Shown in pieces: positions 1 to 10,933 of a stretch of DNA of 64,000 bases. A program made the translations under genes and the position numbers. The stretch lies in NCBI RefSeq assembly GCF_016124325.1, contig NZ_WGNY01000029.1, positions 1 through 64,000 of the forward strand. Direction: 5' to 3'. The notes under the pieces are model-generated. The model saw only the letters and a program-made list of their open reading frames with translations, did not search any database and was not told where the DNA came from. Source of the stretch: Phenylobacterium sp. (GTDB lineage: Bacteria; Pseudomonadota; Alphaproteobacteria; Caulobacterales; Caulobacteraceae). Within the stretch, counting starts at the first letter, position 1; every line of letters starts with the position of its first letter.

Positions 1-1
1 C

Positions 2-1132
2 AAGCGGGTCTTCATCAACGCCCTCGTGCGCGACGCCGAGGGGAAGAAGATGTCCAAGTCCAAGGGCAACGTCATGGACCCCCTGGAGCTGGTGGACGAC
101 TACGGCGCCGACGCCCTGCGCTTCACCCTGACCGCCATGTCGGGCCAGGCGCGCGACATCAAGCTCAGCCGCCAGCGCATTGAAGGCTATCGCAATTTCG
201 GCACCAAGCTGTGGAACGCCACGCGCTTCTGCCAGATGAACGGCTGCGCCCGCGCCGAGGGCTTCGACCCGGCCGCGGTGAAGGCGCCGCTCAACCGCTG
301 GATCGTGGGCGAGACCGCCCGCACGGCGCGGACCGTCACCGCCGCCCTGGCCGACTGCGGCTTCGACGAGACGGCCAACGGCCTCTACCGCTTCATCTGG
401 AACCAGTTCTGCGACTGGTACGTCGAGCTCGCCAAGCCGCTGCTGACCGGCGACGACGCGGCCGCCAAGGCCGAGACCCAGGCCACGGCCGCCTGGGTGC
501 TGGACGTGATCCTGAAGCTGCTGCACCCGGTCATGCCGTTCATCACCGAGGAGCTGTGGGAGAAGACCGCCGATCTCGGCGCCCCCCGCGCGGCCGCCGG
601 CCAGCTCATGACCGCCCGCTGGCCCGATCTGCCCGCCAGCCTGGAGGACGCCGCCGCCGACGCGGAGGTCAGCCTCGTGATCGAGGCGATCACCGAGGGG
701 CGCTCGGTCCGCCAGGGCCTCAACGTGCCGCCGTCCGCCCAGCCGCAACTGCTGGTCCTGGGCGCCGACGCGGCCCAGCGCGCCGTGCTGGAGCGCAACG
801 CCGCCCTGGTGAAGCGCCTGCTGCGCGTGGCCGACGTCGGCTTCGTCGAGGCCGTCCCGACCGGCGCGATCCCGTTCGTCGTGCAGGGGGTCACCCTGGC
901 CCTGCCGGTGGCCGAGTTCATCGACATCGCCGCCGAACGCGCGCGCCTGACCAAGGAGGTCGCCTCGCTCACCGGCGAGATCGACAAGCTGGAGAAGAAG
1001 CTGGGCAATCCCGACTTCGTCGCCCGCGCGCCGGAGGAGGTGGTCGAGGAGAACCGCGAGCGCCTCGACGACGCCAAGGCCGCCCGCGACAAGCTGCAAG
1101 GCGCCCTCAAACGCCTCGGCGACGCGGGCTGA
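2..1132 (+). CDS. valS: Valine--tRNA ligase, C-terminal part (5' end outside window)
   Basis: Class I aminoacyl-tRNA synthetase that charges tRNA-Val in the cytoplasm. The reading frame is open from base 2, so the gene starts upstream of the window and only about the last 376 residues are present. The class I signature KMSKS lies at 47-61, followed by SKGNV and the DPLELVDDYGADALRF block typical of ValRS. The anticodon-binding helical domain follows (RWIVGE, WNQFCDWYVELAK, HPVMPFITEELWE). The last 60 or so residues form the charged coiled-coil arm (LEKKLGNPDFVARAPEEVVEENRERL) that is diagnostic of ValRS rather than LeuRS or IleRS. It ends with TGA and no terminator hairpin is evident in the 131 bases downstream. 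Confidence 0.96.
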   Translation, partial: KRVFINALVRDAEGKKMSKSKGNVMDPLELVDDYGADALRFTLTAMSGQARDIKLSRQRIEGYRNFGTKLWNATRFCQMNGCARAEGFDPAAVKAPLNRWIVGETARTARTVTAALADCGFDETANGLYRFIWNQFCDWYVELAKPLLTGDDAAAKAETQATAAWVLDVILKLLHPVMPFITEELWEKTADLGAPRAAAGQLMTARWPDLPASLEDAAADAEVSLVIEAITEGRSVRQGLNVPPSAQPQLLVLGADAAQRAVLERNAALVKRLLRVADVGFVEAVPTGAIPFVVQGVTLALPVAEFIDIAAERARLTKEVASLTGEIDKLEKKLGNPDFVARAPEEVVEENRERLDDAKAARDKLQGALKRLGDAG

Positions 1133-1263
1133 CCGGCTGTCTCCGCGCGACCCGTAACAGGTCGATAACAGAAACCGTGTGAAAGCTGCTCCACTCGGCA
1201 TTGACTGAGGCGTCGCGATGCGGCGCGGGCGGGTGACGAGGCTCTTCGATTTGGAGTCTTGGC

Positions 1264-2145
1264 GTGCCGATGGGCCCCTTTCAGCTCGCCGCGAGCCTTG
1301 AGACGGACGGCGAGGTGTCGGCCGCCGACATCGGCGAGATCCGCGACCATCCCGGATTCCGCGCCGCGGTCGAAGCGTACGCCGCGGCCAATCTGGCGCG
1401 TTACAGCGGCCTGTCGCTCGTGGAGCGTTGGCTGATCAGCGACATGGGGCGCGCCTCGCTGTCGGGCTCGGTCGCGGTGCTCGACAGTCAGGGCCTGTTG
1501 ACGGCCGCCTCGTTCATGAACAGCCCGCCGATCCGGAGCGGCGAGGTCAGCCGGGGGCGGGCGCGGCTCTATCTCCACCGGGCGATGGCCAACGGCCTGA
1601 TCGCCGCCGTGGCCGGCGACGCAACGCCGGGCCGCAACACGCCGCTCGCGCCTACGCCCAGGTTCCGCGCGGTCATGACGGGCGTGCTTTCCGTGGGCCT
1701 TCTGGCGGTCTCGCGAATTGCGCCCGAAGTCGCCCCGGCGCTGTCGCGCCTGGAGGACGTCGGCTTCCTCAGGCGCGCGTCGTTCCACGTCGGCCGTCTG
1801 CTCGCGGCGCAGAACCTCTTTCCCCTGGATCTGCCCGTGCGCCTGTTCCAGGGCCGAGACGGCGGGACGCGAATGCTGGAGGTCCTGATCCAGCAGCAAG
1901 CGCCCGATCGCGTGCGGCTGCTGGGGCGTTGCCGCGCGTCCCGTTCGGCGCTGGCGCGGGCCGGATTCGTTTCGCGCGCACATGTGATCCAGACGTTGCG
2001 CGACGGTCTGGCCGCGGGGCTTCTGGAGACCGACGGCCGCTGGCTGATCATCGCCCCAGCGCTCTCGGACGACGCCACCCGCTACTACGCGACCCTGTTC
2101 GCCGTGACCCGCAGGGCGACGCTGGCGGCCCTGAGCGACACCTGA
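1264..2145 (+). CDS. Hypothetical protein, function not recognised
   Basis: A 293-residue protein starting at GTG with a GGAG Shine-Dalgarno about 7 bases upstream; the next in-frame ATG is only two codons later. No signal peptide, membrane segment or catalytic motif was recognised. The sequence is mixed helical, with segments such as RARLYLHRAMANGLIAAVAG and a C-terminal block (ARAGFVSRAHVIQTLRDGLAAGLLE) that resembles a winged-helix or DNA-binding helix pair, but this is only an impression. Codon use is GC-rich like the neighbours, supporting a real gene. It stands alone between valS and a PEPxxWA-CTERM gene on the same strand. A lineage-restricted regulator-like protein is one possibility. 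Confidence 0.8.
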   Translation: MPMGPFQLAASLETDGEVSAADIGEIRDHPGFRAAVEAYAAANLARYSGLSLVERWLISDMGRASLSGSVAVLDSQGLLTAASFMNSPPIRSGEVSRGRARLYLHRAMANGLIAAVAGDATPGRNTPLAPTPRFRAVMTGVLSVGLLAVSRIAPEVAPALSRLEDVGFLRRASFHVGRLLAAQNLFPLDLPVRLFQGRDGGTRMLEVLIQQQAPDRVRLLGRCRASRSALARAGFVSRAHVIQTLRDGLAAGLLETDGRWLIIAPALSDDATRYYATLFAVTRRATLAALSDT

Positions 2146-2250
2146 CCCCGTCGCGTCGGTGGCAAATTTCTACAGTTGAGACGCGGCCCCGCCCGGCCCA
2201 GCGTCGCTCCGGCTTGTGGCGCGGGCCGTCGCGCGTTCCGGGGATTTCAG

Positions 2251-2865
2251 ATGAAGGCTTCTCAGTGTGCTGTCGTTGGCGCGCTTCTCAGCGCCGCCAT
2301 TTCGGGGACCGCATCCGCGGCGACCGTCGTCCAGGACTACAGCTTCCAAGCCACGACCGCGCTGGGGCTCGCCGTGGGGGGCACGTTCTCGCTCAACTAC
2401 GATGATGTCTTGAATAAGATGTCCTTGAAAGCGCTGGATTTCCAGTATCCGCCCTATAGCCAGTTCACAGAGGCGACCTCTCACGCGGCTGGAAATATCG
2501 ACGGAGTTAGTATTGATGGGTATTATCAGGGATATATTGGTAGCGTAAAAGCAAACTACGAAATCTTCAAGTTGAAGTTTGCGCCGTCGTCAAACACGTT
2601 TCAGTCGTTATCTTATAATCTCCGCTATTGTCCTCAGCCGGACAATTGTGTGGACATCGCTGATAGCGCCTCTAGCGGCACGATCACGCGCCTCAACCCG
2701 GATCCGGCGCCCGGGGGCGTGCCGGAGCCTTCAGCCTGGGCGCTGATGCTGCTGGGCTTCGCGGGCATGGGCGGCGCCTTGCGCCAGCGCCGTCGGCTCG
2801 CCCAGGAGGGCGCCTCGGCGGAGATCATGGTCGACGCCGCCCCGGCCGCCGCGAACGAGGCGTGA
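2251..2865 (+). CDS. PEPxxWA-CTERM sorting-domain protein
   Basis: Exported protein of 204 residues beginning MKASQC with a clear signal peptide ending near SGTASAA. ATG 2251 was chosen over an upstream in-frame start because the signal peptide begins there. Near the C-terminus it carries the sorting tripartite signal VPEPSAWALMLLGFAGMGG followed by RQRRR, the PEPxxWA variant of PEP-CTERM recognised by exosortase-type systems. Odd points: after the basic cluster there is an extra tail of about 23 residues, which is unusual for this signal, and the middle of the gene (about 2400-2670) is clearly AT-richer and uses codons such as tta, ata and agt that the neighbours avoid. The passenger domain matches nothing I recognise. 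It converges with katG. Confidence 0.85.
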   Translation: MKASQCAVVGALLSAAISGTASAATVVQDYSFQATTALGLAVGGTFSLNYDDVLNKMSLKALDFQYPPYSQFTEATSHAAGNIDGVSIDGYYQGYIGSVKANYEIFKLKFAPSSNTFQSLSYNLRYCPQPDNCVDIADSASSGTITRLNPDPAPGGVPEPSAWALMLLGFAGMGGALRQRRRLAQEGASAEIMVDAAPAAANEA

Positions 2866-2876
2866 TCCGCAGACCT

Positions 2877-2905
2877 ACGACGGCGCCGGCGAGCCGGGCC
2901 GTCGT
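2877..2905. terminator. Hairpin between convergent genes, possible bidirectional terminator
   Basis: An 8-bp perfect inverted repeat (ACGACGGC at 2877-2884 and GCCGTCGT at 2898-2905) with a GC-rich 13-base loop lies between the convergent PEPxxWA gene and katG. There is no T-run on either side, so intrinsic termination is uncertain. Confidence 0.35.
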
Positions 2906-2938
2906 GGGTCGTGGGGACGCTCCAAGCCAAACGAGCCG

Positions 2939-6130
<3,192 letters not shown>

Positions 6131-6268
6131 TTAGCAGGTGACGGGAGGGGCGCTAGCCGCCGATTGGGCTCCGTCCGGCCGGCGCCGAACCGGCCTTGCC
6201 CCTTGAGTGCGCGCCCCGCGGCCCTACAGATGGCGGCCACAGAAAAAGACGGAACGCGGGAGGATGCG

Positions 6269-6790
6269 GTGGCGTCGGTGGTCTTGAGCGTGAGCGGCAG
6301 CGACCGGCCGGGTCTCACGGAGGCGCTCGCGGAGGCCGTGCTCGCGGCCGGCGGCAACTGGCTCGAAAGCCATCTGAGCCGTCTGGGCGGCCTCTATGTC
6401 GGCTCGGTGCTGGTCGAGCTGGACGGCGACCGGACCGACGACCTGCGCGCCGCCGTGCGCGCCGTGGACGCCAAGGGCCTGGAGGTGCGGATCGCCCCGG
6501 CCGTCGACGGCGGGGTCGGGGCCGGGGAGGCGCTGCGCCTCAGCCTGGTCGGCCAGGACCGGCTGGGCATCGTGCGCCAGGTGACCACCGTCCTCAGCGG
6601 CCTCGACGTCAACATCGAGGCCTTGGATACGAAGATCACCGCCGAGCCCCACTCCGGCGCGCCCCTGTTCAACATGGAAGCCGAACTGCGGCTGCCGCCC
6701 GGCCTGCCCGTCGCCAAGGTCCAGGCCGCGCTCGAAGCCATCTCCGCCGAGATCATGGTCGACACCGCGCTGACCCCGGCGGGCTCCTAG
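6269..6790 (+). CDS. ACT-domain protein (GcvR-like)
   Basis: A 173-residue cytoplasmic protein made of two ACT modules: residues about 2-80 (VVLSVSGSDRPGLTEALAEAV) and about 88-165 (LSLVGQDRLGIVRQVTTVLSGLDVNIEAL). This is the architecture of glycine-cleavage regulator GcvR and related amino-acid-sensing proteins. There is no enzyme or DNA-binding domain. GTG 6269 is preferred because GGGAGG lies about 5-8 bases upstream and homologous proteins begin right at the first beta strand; ATG 6230 is an in-frame alternative adding 13 residues. The ligand and the regulated partner cannot be told from sequence. The residues AEIMVDTA near the end also occur, by chance or not, in the tail of the PEPxxWA protein at 2251-2865. 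Confidence 0.82.
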   Translation: MASVVLSVSGSDRPGLTEALAEAVLAAGGNWLESHLSRLGGLYVGSVLVELDGDRTDDLRAAVRAVDAKGLEVRIAPAVDGGVGAGEALRLSLVGQDRLGIVRQVTTVLSGLDVNIEALDTKITAEPHSGAPLFNMEAELRLPPGLPVAKVQAALEAISAEIMVDTALTPAGS

Positions 6791-6827
6791 GCTCTCCCAT
6801 GTCATCCCGGCTTGCGGGCTCAGACTC

Positions 6828-7202
6828 CTAGCGGCACTTCAGGTCGCCGCTGTCGATCGCCTTGCCCAGCAGGCCGCCGCCCACCGCGCCGACGATCGTG
6901 CCCAGGGTGCGGTCACCGCCCCTCGACAGCTCGCGGCCGGCCAGCGCGCCGACGGCCGCGCCGATCACCAGGCCCGTGGTGCCGTTGTCGCGCCGACAGT
7001 AGTAGCGCCCGTCGTTCCCGCGCCACACGCGGTCGCTGCGGCTGATGACGACCGGCTGCACATAGCGCCCGCGATCGTCATAGCGATGCGCGGCCTTGTG
7101 GCGATAGCCGTGGGCCGGCGCCCACGGGGGCGGGTCGGCCGCGGCGGGCAAGGCGGTCAGGGCGGCGGCGGCCGCGACGGCCGCAACGGCGAACTTGCGC
7201 AT
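6828..7202 (-). CDS. Glycine-zipper 2TM-type surface protein
   Basis: A small exported protein (124 residues) with signal peptide MRKFAVAAVAAAAALTALPAAADPPP. The middle is rich in His, Tyr and Arg (HGYRHKAAHRYDDRGRYV), followed by YYCRRDNGTTG. The C-terminus carries a glycine zipper (GLVIGAAVGALAG and GTIVGAVGGGLLGKAI), as in the Rickettsia 17-kDa antigen-like family, which inserts into the outer membrane or periplasm. A GGGAG Shine-Dalgarno precedes ATG 7202. Two Cys residues (YYC and KC) may form a disulfide. A related gene lies at 13410-14012. Function is not established. Confidence 0.85.
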   Translation of the reverse strand: MRKFAVAAVAAAAALTALPAAADPPPWAPAHGYRHKAAHRYDDRGRYVQPVVISRSDRVWRGNDGRYYCRRDNGTTGLVIGAAVGALAGRELSRGGDRTLGTIVGAVGGGLLGKAIDSGDLKCR

Positions 7203-7391
7203 GCGAAACTCCCTTTGCGCGACCGCACGGTCCCTCGGCGTCGGCGCAGCCTGTTCCAACGGCCAAGGCGTCGGCCCGGTTCCGCCAACTCGCGCCGTGA
7301 TATCGCCCGTCGCCTGGTCGCGCTCAGCTTCGCATAGGATATCGGGGCTTCCCCCGGCCGGATGGAACTTGAGGGTGGGGTTCCGGCCGGC

Positions 7392-8444
7392 TCAAGGCGA
7401 GCATTCGAGCCCGGCCTCGCAGGCGACAAGGCGCTTTTGTTGCGCGATGAGATCCGCCTGGCCCTTCAGCTCGGCCGCCCGTTCGGCGTCCGTCTTGGGT
7501 TTGGCTTCGGTGAGGCCCGCGGCGGCAGTGTTCAGCACGCCGCCGATGCCGGCTTCCTTGCTGTAGCCCAGACTAGTGATCGCGCCGGCTTCGGTGAGGG
7601 CCAGTGTGAACCCCTGCTTGCCGAAGAGCGCGGACTTCGGGATGGGGACATCGTAGTCGTGCTCCGCAGCGGCCGGAACGAACGCGGTCCCCTCCCAGAA
7701 GGGTTTGTCGGTGCCGTTCGAGACTGACAGCTTTACCTCGCGCGTGGCGTTCAGCTTCAGGATCAGCACGTCCTTCTTGTCGGGCTTTCCCTCAGCGTCC
7801 TCAGGGGGCTCATAGCGGGCCGGGTTCACCAAGACGTCTTTTAACGTCGCCACCAAGATCGGCTGCGGGAGCGAGGAACCCACTGCTGCGACGAACTGGT
7901 CGTTGCCTGGGTCGGGCTTGAGCGGCTTCGTGATTGTGTCGCTGGAGGCAAAGTCGCGAGCGTAGTCGATTGTTGTACCGTAGCTCAGAGTTACGGGATC
8001 GCCGCCACCCCAGGCTTTGATGACATCGCAGGGCGTTTGCTCGGCAGCTGGCTCCTCGGTAAGCCCAAATATTGGAAGCGCGATGCTGGCCACGGTTATG
8101 GCCGCCTTGGCGATCTCGTCAGCCTTGCCGCCTGTGCTGGCGTTGACGCCCTTCAGGCGTCCATCGTCGTAGAACGCCAGGGCGGTGTTGCTGTCCGAGA
8201 AGGCCCCGTCCAGTACTTTGTAGGATACGGGGTGGCCGCGATCCCGATCTGCGCTGAAGCTCGTCACCTGGCTGGCGTCGCTATGGTAGAAAACGCGCTT
8301 GCCTTCGCTGTTGCAGACCACGGACTGGACGACCGTGACCTTCGTCGTGGCCTTGGGCAGGTAGTACGTCGCCGTGACGTCCGGCACGGTCGCGCACGCC
8401 GACAGGGCGGCGGCGGCCAGGACTATGGCTAGAAGTCTGGACAT
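7392..8444 (-). CDS. Hypothetical lipoprotein
   Basis: A 350-residue predicted lipoprotein: MSRLLAIVLAAAALSAC provides a type II signal peptide with lipobox LSAC, so Cys17 would be acylated. ATG 8444 was chosen because the signal peptide begins there; an in-frame start ten codons upstream is unlikely. The mature part is beta-rich with no recognised domain; charged segments such as PPEDAEGKPDKKDVLILKL and a C-terminal Cys pair (LVACEAGLEC) stand out. Base composition is a little less GC-rich than the neighbours, with some rarer codons, which may hint at a younger or faster-evolving gene. It is monocistronic. Confidence 0.8.
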   Translation of the reverse strand: MSRLLAIVLAAAALSACATVPDVTATYYLPKATTKVTVVQSVVCNSEGKRVFYHSDASQVTSFSADRDRGHPVSYKVLDGAFSDSNTALAFYDDGRLKGVNASTGGKADEIAKAAITVASIALPIFGLTEEPAAEQTPCDVIKAWGGGDPVTLSYGTTIDYARDFASSDTITKPLKPDPGNDQFVAAVGSSLPQPILVATLKDVLVNPARYEPPEDAEGKPDKKDVLILKLNATREVKLSVSNGTDKPFWEGTAFVPAAAEHDYDVPIPKSALFGKQGFTLALTEAGAITSLGYSKEAGIGGVLNTAAAGLTEAKPKTDAERAAELKGQADLIAQQKRLVACEAGLECSP

Positions 8445-8558
8445 GTCCGCGTTCCCCCGATGCGTCTGACACAACCCCAGAGCGCGTTCATACCATAGGT
8501 TGCTGGTGCTGTGGCGCTTGTTTTTTTGATGTGGGTCGTTCGGCGGACCCCCGCGTCT

Positions 8559-8622
8559 TCCGTGTCATCCGTGCAATCCGTGGTTCCCCCCCTTTCGTGT
8601 CGTTCGTGTTTTTCGGGGTTCC
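8559..8622. repeat. Imperfect tandem repeat of a CGTGTCrTyCGTG element
   Basis: Two 29-base units, 8559-8587 and 8594-8622, match at about 21 of 29 positions with a period of 35. Each reads roughly tyCGTGTCrTyCGTG, then a short variable stretch, then CGkGGTTCC. They lie in the 229-base gap between a lipoprotein gene and the hypothetical gene at 8674. No protein-coding role or hairpin was seen. Similar CGTGTCATTCGTG strings occur as dispersed repeats in other bacteria, from general knowledge. Confidence 0.6.
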
Positions 8623-8673
8623 AACCCCCCGCTACGTCCGAACCTGACGCACCGCCGTGTTCCCCTCGCGATC

Positions 8674-9183
8674 ATGTCCGAGGCCGCCACCGACCGCGCC
8701 GAGGCCATCCTCGCCGAGCTGGCCGAGATGGACCTCGAACTGGCCCGCAAGGCCCACGGCGCCGCCATGGCCGCCGAGGATCCGGCCGAGCTGGCCGGAC
8801 ACATCCGCAACTACCAGCGCATGGCCCGCTCGGTCCGCCAGACGCTCGCCATCAAGGCCCGGCTGGCCGAGGGCCGCGTCCGCCGCCTCGCCGAGCGGCC
8901 GCGCCTGGCCGAGCCCAGCCCCTTCGGGATCAAGCGCCGCATCCGCGAGCTGAACCCCGCCGTCTGCCGGGTGATCGACGCCTTCACCGAGCGCGAGGAC
9001 GAGCGCGAGAGCTATCGCGACGACCTCGTGGAGGCCTTCTGCGACCTCGACGCCACCATCGACTACACTCAGGTTCCCCTCGACGCCCACGTGGCCGACG
9101 TCTGCCACGTCCTGGGCCTGCCCGCCGGCCTCGCCGCCCGATGGCGAGAGCTTCCCGCCGGGGAAGGGGAGGACACGTCCTGA
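8674..9183 (+). CDS. Hypothetical helical protein
   Basis: A 169-residue, mostly alpha-helical and highly charged cytoplasmic protein (MSEAATDRAEAILAELAEMDLELARKAH at the start). There is no signal peptide or membrane segment. The N-terminal half is a heptad-like amphipathic helix rich in Ala, Glu and Arg; the second half contains SPFGIKRRIRELNPAVCRVIDAF and DATIDYTQVPLDAHVADVCHVLGLP. No family was recognised. Strong GC3 bias and a clear ATG support coding. Start placement is uncertain because the Shine-Dalgarno is weak. It precedes the S10 peptidase by 117 bases on the same strand. Confidence 0.7.
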   Translation: MSEAATDRAEAILAELAEMDLELARKAHGAAMAAEDPAELAGHIRNYQRMARSVRQTLAIKARLAEGRVRRLAERPRLAEPSPFGIKRRIRELNPAVCRVIDAFTEREDERESYRDDLVEAFCDLDATIDYTQVPLDAHVADVCHVLGLPAGLAARWRELPAGEGEDTS

Positions 9184-9300
9184 ACTCAACATGCCCCCCG
9201 TCGGCGCGCCGGCACGAAAATCACCGTTAGCCGCAAATTGCTCGGCTTCGGGCGAGACCCGCGATAGCGTGCCCGCTTCCCAGGGAGAGGGGCAGGAAAC

Positions 9301-10818
9301 ATGCACAGATGGATGCTGGCCGCGGCGGTCGCCGCCGGTCTCTCGCTGAATTTCGCGGGCGCCGCCGCACTGGCTGACGACAAGCCCGCCGCGGCCGCCA
9401 AGGACGAGGCCAAGGACAAGGTTGACCTGCCGCCGTTCCCGGCCGACGCCACGGTGAAGCAGGTCACCCACGTCGCCGGCAAGACGCTCAGCTACACCGC
9501 CACCGTCGGCTCGCTGCCGGTGCGCGACGAGAAGGGCAAGAAGATCGCCGAGGTGGTCTTCACCGCCTACGTCCTCGACGGCCAGAACGCGGGCGAACGG
9601 CCCATCACCTTCGCCTTCAACGGCGGGCCGGGCGCGGCCTCGGTCTATCTCAACATGGGCGCCATCGGGCCCAAGCGGGTGCAGTTCGGCGCCCAGGGCG
9701 ACAGCCCGTCCGACCCGGTGCGCCTGGGCGACAACCCCGGCACCTGGCTCGACTTCACCGACCTCGTGTTCATCGATCCGGTCGGCACCGGCTACTCGCG
9801 CTCGCTGGAGGGCAAGGACGAGACCAAGAAGGACTTCTTCCAGGTGAAGTCCGACGTCGCCTACCTGTCGCGCATCGTCTTCGACTGGCTGGTGAAGAAC
9901 GGCCGCATGGCCTCGCCCAAGTACGTGGTCGGCGAGAGCTACGGCGGCTTCCGCGCGCCGGCCATCGCCCGCTATCTCCAGACCGAGATCGGCGTCGGCA
10001 TGCGCGGCGTGATCATGGTCTCGCCGTTCCTCGACGCGCGCACCCAGTCGGCCGAGGATATCTCGCCCTTGCCCTACATCGTCAGCCTGCCGTCGATGGC
10101 CGCGGCCAACTACGAGCGCCAGGGCAAGACGCTGAATGCGCAGACCATGGCTGAGGTCGAGAATTACGCGCGCGGCGAGTTCGCGGTCGACCTGCTGAAG
10201 GGCCGCTCCGACCCGGCGGCGCTGCAGAGCGTCATCGACCACGTCACCAAGTACTCGGGCCTCGACCCGACGCTGGTGAAGCGGATGGGCGGCCGCATCG
10301 ACGGCGGCGCCTACCTGCGCGAGCTCTATCGCGACCAGGGCAAGCTGCCGAGCGTCTACGACACCAATGTCACCGGCTGGGACCCGTTCCCCTGGTCGCC
10401 GCGCCAGCGCACGGGCGACCCGATCCTCGACACCATCGTCGCCACCACCACGGCCGCCGTGGTCGACTTCACCACCCGCACCGTCGGCTGGAAGGTCGAG
10501 GCCCGCTACAACGCGCTCTCCAACGACGTGAACGAGAACTGGGAGAAGGGCTGGTACAACGACGTCGAGTCCGTCGCCGACCTGCGCCAGGCCGTCGCCG
10601 CCGACCCAAAGATGAAGGTGCTGATCGTCCACGGCTACGACGACCTGAGCTGCCCGTACTTCGCCTCGAAGCTGATCCTCGATCAGATGCCGCAGATGGG
10701 CGATCCGGACCGTGTGCGCCTGTCGCTCTACCCCGGCGGCCACATGTTCTACAGCCGTCCGGGCAGCATGGAGAGCTTCCGCAAGGACGTGATGGCGCTG
10801 TTCGGCGCGGGCGGCTGA
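9301..10818 (+). CDS. Peptidase S10 family serine carboxypeptidase-like protein
   Basis: A 505-residue exported alpha/beta hydrolase of the serine carboxypeptidase family, with signal peptide MHRWMLAAAVAAGLSLNFAGAAALA. The S10 hallmarks are FNGGPGAAS (oxyanion region), FIDPVGTGYS, the nucleophile S213 in GESYGG, an Asp in HGYDDLSCP (D447 or D448), and H481 in GGHMFYSR. All members of the triad are present, so an active periplasmic peptidase is likely. The length suits bacterial members. A GGGAGAGGG-type Shine-Dalgarno precedes the ATG. It is probably transcribed alone; the next gene is 115 bases downstream on the same strand. Confidence 0.92.
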   Translation: MHRWMLAAAVAAGLSLNFAGAAALADDKPAAAAKDEAKDKVDLPPFPADATVKQVTHVAGKTLSYTATVGSLPVRDEKGKKIAEVVFTAYVLDGQNAGERPITFAFNGGPGAASVYLNMGAIGPKRVQFGAQGDSPSDPVRLGDNPGTWLDFTDLVFIDPVGTGYSRSLEGKDETKKDFFQVKSDVAYLSRIVFDWLVKNGRMASPKYVVGESYGGFRAPAIARYLQTEIGVGMRGVIMVSPFLDARTQSAEDISPLPYIVSLPSMAAANYERQGKTLNAQTMAEVENYARGEFAVDLLKGRSDPAALQSVIDHVTKYSGLDPTLVKRMGGRIDGGAYLRELYRDQGKLPSVYDTNVTGWDPFPWSPRQRTGDPILDTIVATTTAAVVDFTTRTVGWKVEARYNALSNDVNENWEKGWYNDVESVADLRQAVAADPKMKVLIVHGYDDLSCPYFASKLILDQMPQMGDPDRVRLSLYPGGHMFYSRPGSMESFRKDVMALFGAGG

Positions 10819-10933
10819 TCCAGACCGCACGACGGTCTCGAACGGGCGTTTGCCTCTGACGCTGGGTTATGGTTGTTCACCCAAGTTGACGCCCGGGCGG
10901 GATTCCGGCGCGCAGACACGGGAGATACGCTCA

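Noticed and set aside
8632..10830. Long minus-strand open frame of about 730 codons opposite the S10 peptidase and upstream gene.
   Set aside because: It is antisense to genes with strong motifs and signal peptide; its translation is Arg/Gly/His/Ala-rich low complexity, the usual mirror of GC3-biased codons.
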